Below are positions 1 to 5,800 of a stretch of 13,347 nucleotides of DNA, piece by piece. Location: assembly GCA_902797015.1 (NCBI GenBank), contig CADBRG010000062.1:1-13347 (forward strand), given 5' to 3'. This stretch comes from an uncultured Lachnospiraceae bacterium (lineage in GTDB: Bacteria; Bacillota; Clostridia; Lachnospirales; Lachnospiraceae). The translations under genes and the position numbers were made by a program. Within the stretch, counting starts at the first letter, position 1. Each line of letters begins with the position of its first letter. A model generated the notes under the pieces. It saw only the letters and a list, made by a program, of their open reading frames with translations, did no database searches and was not told the origin of the DNA.

Positions 1-372
1 ATTGCGCATGCCGATCTTATAAGTGTTTCTCGCATTTTCATTGATGATCAGCATGCCGGCAGATGCATTGATCCCACGGTTGATCATGTGCTTTAACAGA
101 TCATGCTTGATCTCGCCCTCCGGCTTATCGCCTTCGTTGTACCAGACCTCGCACTCGCCAAGTCCTGCGTTCCACATCCGATAAAAGATATCCTGATCGC
201 CGGCTTCCGTGAAAACTAATGTCGCCTTTCTCGACTCAACGGTCGGAATGACATTCTTATTTTTTCTGGTGATGTCCAGCATCTTGACTTTTTCCAAGTC
301 AATCGGCGTGTTTTTCGCAAAATACTGAAGCCAGGATAATATAATCTCATTTGTAAAAATCTGCTGTTCCAT
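1..372 (-). CDS. Unidentified protein, N-terminal 124 residues (runs off window); faint CbiE/CbiT-like look
   Basis: An open frame of 124 codons begins with ATG at 372 and is uninterrupted to the window edge, so the C-terminal part is missing. The start follows a good ribosome binding site (AAAGGAG, 5 bases before ATG) and a matching promoter at 415-443, so the gene is very likely real. The protein begins MEQQIFTNEIILSWLQYF and is soluble, with no signal peptide or membrane segment. Notable pieces are ATLVFTEAGDQDIFYRMWNA (residues about 50-69), GECEVWYNEGDKPEGEI (about 72-88) and INRGINASAGMLIINENAR (about 97-115). The pattern of a hydrophobic strand, a GL-x-x-x-VW-N-x-G stretch and a second strand ending in an N loosely recalls the second half of the tetrapyrrole methylases of cobalamin synthesis (CbiE), which are often followed by a CbiT methyltransferase domain. 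That link is a weak inference from pattern memory. No other cobalamin gene is visible nearby. A neutral label of hypothetical protein is safest. Confidence 0.75.
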   Translation of the reverse strand, partial: MEQQIFTNEIILSWLQYFAKNTPIDLEKVKMLDITRKNKNVIPTVESRKATLVFTEAGDQDIFYRMWNAGLGECEVWYNEGDKPEGEIKHDLLKHMINRGINASAGMLIINENARNTYKIGMRN

Positions 373-414
373 ACCTGCTCCTTTCAAAAAACATAAGGAT
401 CTTTGTCTGTAACA

Positions 415-443
415 ATCGTATCACCTCATACATCTTTTGACAA
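415..443 (-). promoter_or_regulatory. Sigma-A-type promoter for the edge gene
   Basis: Reading on the minus strand, a -35 box TTGTCA (438-443, 5 of 6 to consensus) and a -10 box TACGAT (415-420, 4 of 6) are separated by exactly 17 bases. The promoter sits just after the terminator of the tRNA unit and about 40 bases before the ATG at 372, which fits independent transcription of the edge gene. This is pattern matching only; no transcription start was measured. Confidence 0.6.
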
Positions 444-445
444 AC

Positions 446-478
446 AAAAAAACTGCTGCACAGCTGTGCAACAGTTTT
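446..478 (-). terminator. Intrinsic terminator after tRNA-Glu
   Basis: On the minus strand a 30-base inverted repeat (449-478) has 14-base arms that pair along their whole length with one G-U; the innermost pairs would open to give a small AGCT-type loop. It is followed directly by a run of seven T residues (446-452, partly shared with the stem). It lies 7 bases beyond the mature 3' end of the tRNA. This would end the tRNA transcript and any readthrough from infC-rpmI-rplT. Confidence 0.9.
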
Positions 479-484
479 CCTAAG

Positions 485-556
485 CAGTTCGTAGGGGAGT
501 CGAACCCCTGTTTCCGCCGTGAGAGGGCGGCGTCTTGACCACTTGACCAACGAACC
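485..556 (-). tRNA. tRNA-Glu (anticodon CTC)
   Basis: The minus strand folds as a full cloverleaf of 72 bases. The acceptor strands are GGTTCGT and ACGAACT, the D arm is GTC/GAC with a 10-base loop, the anticodon stem is CCGCC/GGCGG with loop CTCTCAC, and the T stem is AGGGG/CCCCT with loop TTCGACT. The anticodon in the middle of the loop is CTC, which reads the GAG codon for glutamate. The D arm and anticodon arm closely match bacterial tRNA-Glu. The discriminator base is G and CCA is not encoded (the next bases are CTT), so CCA must be added by the nucleotidyltransferase. Position 1 with 72 forms a G-U wobble rather than the usual G-C. The gene lies between rplT and a terminator, and may be made from its own promoter or by readthrough from the ribosomal protein operon. 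Confidence 0.95.
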
Positions 557-559
557 ATG

Positions 560-595
560 TGCATTTGATACTAACAGACTTAGTATCAAAATGCA
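560..595 (-). repeat. Perfect hairpin/dyad immediately upstream of tRNA-Glu
   Basis: An inverted repeat has perfect 11-base arms (564-574 and 580-590, TTTGATACTAA on the minus strand) around a 5-base centre. TGCA arms extend it on both sides (560-563 and 592-595) with one unpaired base at 591. It ends 3 bases before the mature 5' end of the tRNA. No T run follows on either strand, so it is not a standard intrinsic terminator. As RNA in a readthrough transcript from rplT it would be a stable hairpin that could punctuate or guide processing. As DNA it covers most of the putative tRNA promoter. Confidence 0.8.
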
Positions 596-596
596 A
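568..596 (-). promoter_or_regulatory. Possible promoter for tRNA-Glu
   Basis: On the minus strand TTGCAT (591-596, 3 of 6 to the -35 consensus) and TAGTAT (568-573, 4 of 6 to the -10 consensus) are 17 bases apart. A start near 561 would give a leader of about 5 bases before the tRNA, which is plausible for a tRNA gene. The boxes are weak and overlap the hairpin, so the match could be a by-product of the inverted repeat. Confidence 0.35.
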
Positions 597-628
597 GCAC
601 TTTTTTATGAAAGTTATAATTTATTTGA

Positions 629-985
629 TTAAGCCAGTTTTGCTTTTGCAAGCTCAACGAGAGAAGCGAAACCTTCTGCATCGTTTACTGCCATATCAGC
701 CAGCATCTTACGGTTGATCTCAACCTCAGCCAGCTTTAATCCGTGCATGAACTTGCTGTAGGAAAGGCCATTCATTCTGGATGCTGCATTGATTCTTGCG
801 ATCCACAGCTGACGGAACTGACGTTTCTTCTGCTTACGTCCTGCGTAGGATGTAGCCAGTGCACGCATAACGGACTGTTTTGCGATACGATACTGTTTGG
901 AACGTGCGCCACGATAGCCCTTTGCCAGTTTCAGTGTACGGTTATGTCTTTTTTTAGCGTTCTGACCGCCTTTAATTCTTGCCAT
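629..985 (-). CDS. rplT: 50S ribosomal protein L20
   Basis: L20 is a 118-residue, highly basic protein that binds 23S rRNA early in assembly of the large ribosomal subunit. The sequence matches the family from end to end, with the usual length. It begins MARIKGGQNAKKRHNRTLKL, has the lysine/arginine-rich helical N-terminal half typical of L20 (KGYRGARSKQYRIAKQ, residues about 23-38) and the LWIARINAASRMNGLSYS segment (about 60-77) of the globular C-terminal domain. The start is set by GGGAGG 8 bases before the ATG. It is the last gene of infC-rpmI-rplT, 28 bases after rpmI. In Firmicutes L20 represses its own operon by binding the infC leader, and a matching leader lies at 1764-1906. I see no classic terminator straight after the stop; transcripts may run on through the tRNA to the terminator at 446-478. 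Confidence 0.98.
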   Translation of the reverse strand: MARIKGGQNAKKRHNRTLKLAKGYRGARSKQYRIAKQSVMRALATSYAGRKQKKRQFRQLWIARINAASRMNGLSYSKFMHGLKLAEVEINRKMLADMAVNDAEGFASLVELAKAKLA

Positions 986-1013
986 ATTATTATCCTCCCG
1001 GTTTCTACTTTAC

Positions 1014-1211
1014 TTACAGATACGGTAAAATCTTCTTCATGTTCTTCTCGTTGGATGCATCCGTCATGGTCGGCTTGCGAAGATTTCTTTTTCTCTTAGT
1101 AGATTTCTTCGTTAAGATATGGCTCTTGTAAGCTTTGTTTCTTTTCAGCTTGCCGGTTCCTGTTTTGTGGAAACGCTTTGCTGCTGATCTGTTTGTTTTC
1201 ATTTTCGGCAT
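1014..1211 (-). CDS. rpmI: 50S ribosomal protein L35
   Basis: L35 is a small basic protein of the large ribosomal subunit. This one has 65 residues, the family's usual length. It begins MPKMKTNRSAAKRFHKTGTG and continues with the lysine/arginine-rich KSHILTKKSTKRKRNLRK segment (about 29-46) that marks L35. The start follows AGGAGG by 8 bases. It lies 21 bases after infC and 28 before rplT, the standard infC-rpmI-rplT order, so it is made from the infC promoter and should be under the same L20 leader control. Confidence 0.98.
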   Translation of the reverse strand: MPKMKTNRSAAKRFHKTGTGKLKRNKAYKSHILTKKSTKRKRNLRKPTMTDASNEKNMKKILPYL

Positions 1212-1232
1212 AGTCTTTTCCTCCTGCTATTT

Positions 1233-1739
1233 CTACTTTTTCTCGCTTAACATCATGCTCATATTACGGCCTTCAAGCTTTGGCTGCTTTTCAACGACCG
1301 CAAACTCGGAAAGTGCTTCTGCAAAATCGTCCAGGATGTGACGGCTGTTGCTTACATGCGCCATCTCACGTCCACGGAAACGAAGCGTCACTTTAACCTT
1401 GTTCCCCTTAGAAAGGAACTTTTTCGCAGCATTGATCTTTGTATTCAGATCATTGGTGTCGATATTCGGCGACATACGAATCTCCTTGATCTCGATCATC
1501 TTCTGATTCTTCTTCGCCTGCTTTTCCTTACGGCTCTGCTCATAGCGATATTTGCCATAATCAATGATCTTGCAAACCGGCGGTTTTGCACCCGGTGCGA
1601 TCTTAACAAGATCCAGATCAGCTTCCTGTGCAAGCTTCATCGCTTCCTGAGAAGACATGATGCCAAGCTGATTACCGTCCGCATCGATGACCCGTACTTC
1701 TCTGTCCCGGATCTGTTCATTAATCATTAAACTGCTAAT
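1233..1739 (-). CDS. infC: Translation initiation factor IF-3, ATT start
   Basis: IF-3 binds the 30S subunit, keeps it apart from 50S and checks the start codon and initiator tRNA. The 168-residue protein covers both domains. The N-terminal domain has INEQIRDREVRVID (about 6-19) and AKPPVCKIIDYGKYRYEQ (about 51-68). A lysine-rich linker (about 69-82) leads to the C-terminal domain with TLRFRGREMAH (about 118-128) and LEGRNMSMML (about 155-164). I place the start at ATT (1737-1739), giving (M)SSLMINEQIRD, because GGGAGG lies 9 bases upstream and Bacillus IF-3 uses an ATT start at the equivalent place (MISKDFIINEQIR). The in-frame ATG at 1781 lies inside the leader terminator and has no ribosome binding site; the ATG at 1727 would trim the conserved N-terminus. 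AUU starts are disfavoured by IF-3 itself, which gives autocontrol in species where it was tested. Confidence 0.97.
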   Translation of the reverse strand: MSSLMINEQIRDREVRVIDADGNQLGIMSSQEAMKLAQEADLDLVKIAPGAKPPVCKIIDYGKYRYEQSRKEKQAKKNQKMIEIKEIRMSPNIDTNDLNTKINAAKKFLSKGNKVKVTLRFRGREMAHVSNSRHILDDFAEALSEFAVVEKQPKLEGRNMSMMLSEKK

Positions 1740-1748
1740 GGTTCTGTA

Positions 1749-1754
1749 CCTCCC
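1749..1754 (-). promoter_or_regulatory. Ribosome binding site that fixes the infC ATT start
   Basis: GGGAGG on the minus strand lies 9 bases before the ATT at 1739. No ATG or GTG in the infC frame lies at a suitable distance, so this site decides for the non-standard start. It begins about 10 bases after the T run of the leader terminator, so it is free only when transcription reads through. Confidence 0.8.
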
Positions 1755-1763
1755 GTATACATT

Positions 1764-1791
1764 AAAAAAAGCGGATAGCATACCTATCCAC
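1764..1791 (-). terminator. Attenuator terminator in the infC leader
   Basis: On the minus strand GTGGATAG (1784-1791) pairs over 8 bases with CTATCCGC (1771-1778, one G-U), with a 5-base loop. A run of seven T residues follows (1764-1770). This is a complete intrinsic terminator placed just before the infC ribosome binding site, where it would stop transcription before the first gene. Its 5' arm can pair instead with 1880-1887, the expected antiterminator arrangement. Confidence 0.88.
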
Positions 1792-1906
1792 TTTCATCCA
1801 CAAAAGCATAAACATACAAATCCTATGCTTGATCTTGTGTCGATATGAACCACAGGTCACGCGATTGTGCCAGGGTGAGAGTGGATACTCTGCTTGTATT
1901 TACAAC
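1764..1906 (-). promoter_or_regulatory. L20 leader (ribosomal protein autoregulatory RNA) upstream of infC
   Basis: The untranslated leader between the promoter and infC is about 165 bases and contains the segments ATACAAGCAGAGTATCCAC and ACTCTCACCCTGGCAC, which I recognise as the conserved core of the L20 leader known from Bacillus and other Firmicutes. Visible pairings on the minus strand are: CGCGTTGT (1902-1909) with ACAATCGCG (1860-1868, one bulged base) as a closing stem; a local AGAGT/ACTCT hairpin; a hairpin AAGCATA/TATGCTT (1824-1830 with 1804-1810); and a long-range pair TATCCACT (1880-1887) with AGTGGATA (1785-1792). The last competes with the terminator at 1764-1791. In the Bacillus system L20 binds the long-range paired form and favours termination when L20 is in excess; which alternative L20 stabilises here is inferred. 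Confidence 0.88.
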
Positions 1907-1912
1907 GCGACT

Positions 1913-1941
1913 ATCATAGCACGCCTTTCTCAAGACGTCAA
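1913..1941 (-). promoter_or_regulatory. Strong promoter of infC-rpmI-rplT
   Basis: The -35 box TTGACG (1936-1941, 5 of 6) and -10 box TATGAT (1913-1918, 5 of 6) are 17 bases apart on the minus strand. This is the best promoter match in the window. It starts 5 bases beyond the stop codon of the PHP gene, with no terminator between, so the infC operon may also receive readthrough from the long upstream operon. Confidence 0.82.
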
Positions 1942-1946
1942 GAGCT

Positions 1947-2828
1947 TTATTTGCTTTTTCTGTATTCCATGATCCGCGTCAGATAATCTGCCGGCACGAA
2001 AAGATTGCCGGTGCCGCTTCCGATCTTGATTTCCGGCTTATTGGTACCGTGAAAATCAGATCCGCCCGAATATAATAAGCCGTATTGATCCGCTACTTCC
2101 TGGTAATGACGGTCTTCTTTTACCGTGTTTCTGGAATAACGTACTTCGATTCCGTCAAGCCCGGATTCTTTCAGATCATCCATCATCGCAGTAAAGGTCT
2201 CGCCGTTTAACTTCCGATACAGACACGGATGGGCGAGGATAGCCGTCCCGCCTGCGGCATGAATGATTCCGACGGCCTCCATCGGCGTGATCATATCACG
2301 ATGTACATAACACGGACAGTCATCTCCGATATATTTGTCAAAGACGTCCTTCACGCTTTTTGCCTGTCCGGTCTCATGCAGAAATCTTGCCATATGTGGA
2401 CGCGCCACGACACTGTCCGGGAAACGCTCATACAACGCTTCTTCCGTGATGTCGAAACCATACTTTTGCAGACGTTCGATCATCTTTAAGTTTCTGCTGT
2501 CCCGCTGCTCTCTGAATTGCTTTGCCTGCGCATTCAGTTCTTTGGAATCCGGATCCACAAAAAGCCCTACGACATGGATTTCCACACCGGCATATTCTGT
2601 TGAAAGCTCAATGCCGGGAACGACTGTGATGTCATACTTCTCTCCTGCCTCTAACGCCTCACGGATCCCGTCTACGGTATCGTGGTCAGTGATCGCAATG
2701 GCACAAAGCCCAAGATCAGCTGCTTCTTTTACCACCTCGTCCGGTGTAAACGTCCCGTCAGAAGCCGTTGTATGTGTATGCAGGTCAATCCAGCGAGATT
2801 CTCTTGTTGTATTCATAAATTTGTCCAT
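1947..2828 (-). CDS. PHP-domain phosphoesterase (YciV/TrpH-type)
   Basis: The 293-residue protein is a single PHP domain, a metal-dependent phosphoesterase fold. Metal-binding motifs appear in family order: DLHTHT (residues 15-20), ITDHDT (46-51), PGIELST (71-77), RPHMARF (143-149), AHP (199-201) and GSDFHG (256-261). This set fits the stand-alone YciV/TrpH group, whose studied members include a 3',5'-nucleoside bisphosphate phosphatase and the RNase AM 5'-3' exonuclease; the substrate here is not decided by sequence. No signal peptide is seen, so it is cytoplasmic. The start is set by AAAGGA about 8 bases before the ATG at 2828; an internal ATG at 2816 is a weaker choice. The gene begins 17 bases after polC and is probably co-transcribed and coupled with it. 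It is notable that PolC itself contains a PHP domain, but the two share little beyond the motifs. Confidence 0.92.
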   Translation of the reverse strand: MDKFMNTTRESRWIDLHTHTTASDGTFTPDEVVKEAADLGLCAIAITDHDTVDGIREALEAGEKYDITVVPGIELSTEYAGVEIHVVGLFVDPDSKELNAQAKQFREQRDSRNLKMIERLQKYGFDITEEALYERFPDSVVARPHMARFLHETGQAKSVKDVFDKYIGDDCPCYVHRDMITPMEAVGIIHAAGGTAILAHPCLYRKLNGETFTAMMDDLKESGLDGIEVRYSRNTVKEDRHYQEVADQYGLLYSGGSDFHGTNKPEIKIGSGTGNLFVPADYLTRIMEYRKSK

Positions 2829-2845
2829 ACCAAAATCCTTTTATT

Positions 2846-5800
2846 TTAGAAATCGAAAAGCGACAGCTGATTGCTCTCCGGAAGCGACTCCAAAAGCCCC
2901 AATGCCTGCATCTGATCGGTTACGGTCTTGCTGACATGTGTACGCTCCCTGAAATCATCCAACGAAAGGAATTTTCCGTTTTTGGCTGCTGCTTCTACCG
3001 AATCCGCGGCCTTATCGCCCATACCGTCGATCGTGTTGAGTGCCGGCATCAGCTTTCCGTCGATCACCTGGAATCGTCTGCTCTTTGCACGATAAATATC
3101 GATCGGCCAGAATTCAAATCCTCTGGCGAGCATTTCCTGTACGATCCTGATATCACGATAGGTATCCGTAAGCTTTGCCTGCGGTTCTCTGTGACTTTGT
3201 TTTAATTCTTTGATCTCCGCTTCCAGCTCCCGGATCTTGTTCTCGACCTCTTCCTTGCTGCGGCACATCATGCCATAATCAAATGCCGTAGCACGGATCG
3301 AGAAAAATGCCGCGTAGTATTCCAGCGGATAGTATACCTTACAGTATGCGATCCGCCAAGCCATCATAACATACGCAACAGCATGCGCCTTCGGGAACAT
3401 GTATTTGATCTTGTTACAGGATTCCAGATACCAGTCCGGCACATTGTGGGCTGACATCTCTTCTTCCCATTCCGGACGCAGTCCTTTTCCCTTTCTGACC
3501 TTTTCCATGATCTCAAAGGAAAGCTCCTTATCCATCCCCATGGAGATCAGATAGATCATGATGTCATCACGGGTGCAGATCGCAGTAGAGATCGTCGCCG
3601 TTCCGTTTAAGATCAGATCCTTAGCGTTTCCGAGCCATACATCGGTACCGTGCGAAAGGCCCGCGATACGCACAAGATCGGAAAACGCCTGCGGATTGGT
3701 GTCGATCAACATCTGCATGGCAAAATCGGTTCCGAACTCCGGAATCCCGAGCGCGCCAAGCTTACAGCCCATGATGTCTTCCGGCTTGATCCCGAGCGCA
3801 TCCGTATTCTGGAACAGCGTCATGACCTTTTTATCATCCAGCGGGATCTGCAGCGGATCGATTCCCGTCAGATCCTGGAGCATACGGATCATACTCGGAT
3901 CGTCGTGTCCGAGGATATCAAGCTTTAACAGATTGTGCTCGATCGAATGATAATCAAAATGTGTTGTGATGATATCTGTTTCAGTATCGTTTGCCGGATG
4001 CTGTACCGGTGTAAAGGAGTTGATCTCCTCTCCCAACGGCAAAACAATGATACCGCCCGGATGCTGTCCTGTCGTACGATGGACGCCGACGCATCCTGCC
4101 GCGATCCGGTCTACTTCACAGTTTCGCTTTACTTCATTATGTTCTTCATAATATTTCAGCACAAAGCCGCGGGCTGTCTTCTGCGCCAGAGTACCGATCG
4201 TACCTGCACGGAAGGTCTGCCCCTTTCCAAAGATTACTTCCGTATATTTATGCGCGGTCGGCTGATATTCACCGGAGAAGTTCAGGTCGATATCCGGCTC
4301 CTTATTTCCCTTAAATCCCAGGAAGGTCTCAAACGGAATATCAAACCCAAGCTTGTTCAGTGCATGACCGCAAACCGGACAGGTCTGATCCGGCATATCG
4401 CAGCCGGCCTTTCCCGCATAGCTTTTGACAAGGTCTGAGTCAAAATCGACATAATGGCATTCCGGGCAAAGGTAATGCGGTGAAAGCGGATTTACCTCCG
4501 TGATTCCTGCCATCGTTGCCACAAATGAAGAACCGACCGATCCACGGGAACCAACGAGGTATCCGTCCTCATTGGATTTCCATACAAGCTTCTGCGCAAT
4601 GATGTACATTACGGCAAATCCGTTTGAGATGATTGAGTTCAATTCTCTTTCCAGACGTTCCGTTACGATATCCGGCAGATTTTCACCGTATATCTCATGT
4701 GCCTTCTGATAACAGATCTCACGCAATGTTTTATCGGAATCCGCGATCACAGGCGGACACTTATCCGGCCGCACCGGAGAGATCTTCTCGCACATGTCCG
4801 CGATCTTATTCGGATTCGTGATCACGACTTCCCTGGCCAGATCGTCTCCCAGATAGGCAAACTCCTCCAGCATCTCCTCCGTCGTACGCAGATACAGCGG
4901 AGCCTGGTCATCGGCATCCTTGAATCCCTTGCCGGCCATAATGATACGCCGGTAGATCTCGTCCTCCGGATTCATAAAATGTACATCGCCGGTCGCAACA
5001 ACAGGCTTGTTAAAAATCCTTCCCAGCTCGATGATCTTGCGGTTTACCGCCATCAGATCCTCGTCCGAGCTGATATCAAAACGGTCCGAACCGATCATGA
5101 ACCGGTTATTACCGAGCGGCTGGATCTCCAGATAATCATAAAACTGTGCCAGTCTTGTGATCTCCTGATCGGACCTGTGATTTAAGAGTGCCTGATAAAG
5201 CTCACCGGCTTCACAGGCAGATCCGATGATGACCCCCTCCCGCAGACGTGACAGCTCACTCTTTGGGATCAGCGGCCGCTTATTGAAAAAGCGCAGATGC
5301 GAATCAGATACCATCCGGTACAGATTCACACGCCCGATATCGTTTCTTGCCAGTAAAATAACATGATAGGACGGAAGCTTCCTGATAAACGAATCTTCCA
5401 GATTCCGGACAGCGTCAAGCTCCGTGATATTCGTAATGCCGCGCTGCTTTAACATTTCCATCAGCTTGATGAAAATCTCTGCCGTACATGCGGCATCGTC
5501 TACTGCCCTGTGATGATGCTCTAAGGAAACCTGCAATGCCTTTGCAACCGTATCCAGCTTATAACGGTTCAGCGCGGGAAGCAGGAATCTTGAGAGCGTT
5601 ACCGTATCGAGAACCGTCTTGTCAATCGGGATTCCCTGGTCACGGCAATTCTTCTCGATAAAGCCCATGTCAAACTCTGCATTGTGTGCGACCATCACAC
5701 AGCCTTCGCAAAATGCCATAAACTCCGGCAGAACGGTTTCAATGACCGGTGCGTTGCGCACCATGTCATCCCGGATCGAAGTCAGCTCCTGAATGTGATA

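Noticed and set aside
347..589. An 80-residue minus-strand open frame across the tRNA region
   Set aside because: It runs through the terminator and the tRNA-Glu gene and has no ribosome binding site or recognisable protein features.
560..595. Calling the dyad upstream of the tRNA an intrinsic terminator for rplT
   Set aside because: There is no T run after the stem on either strand, so it does not meet the definition; it is kept as a hairpin of unknown role.
1740..1781. Upstream ATG extension of infC (14 extra residues)
   Set aside because: The ATG falls in the loop region of the leader terminator, lacks a ribosome binding site, and the extra residues do not match IF-3.
2335..2934. A 199-residue plus-strand open frame opposite the PHP gene
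   Set aside because: It lies entirely antisense to a well-supported gene and the end of polC, with serine/arginine-rich composition typical of an antisense shadow frame.
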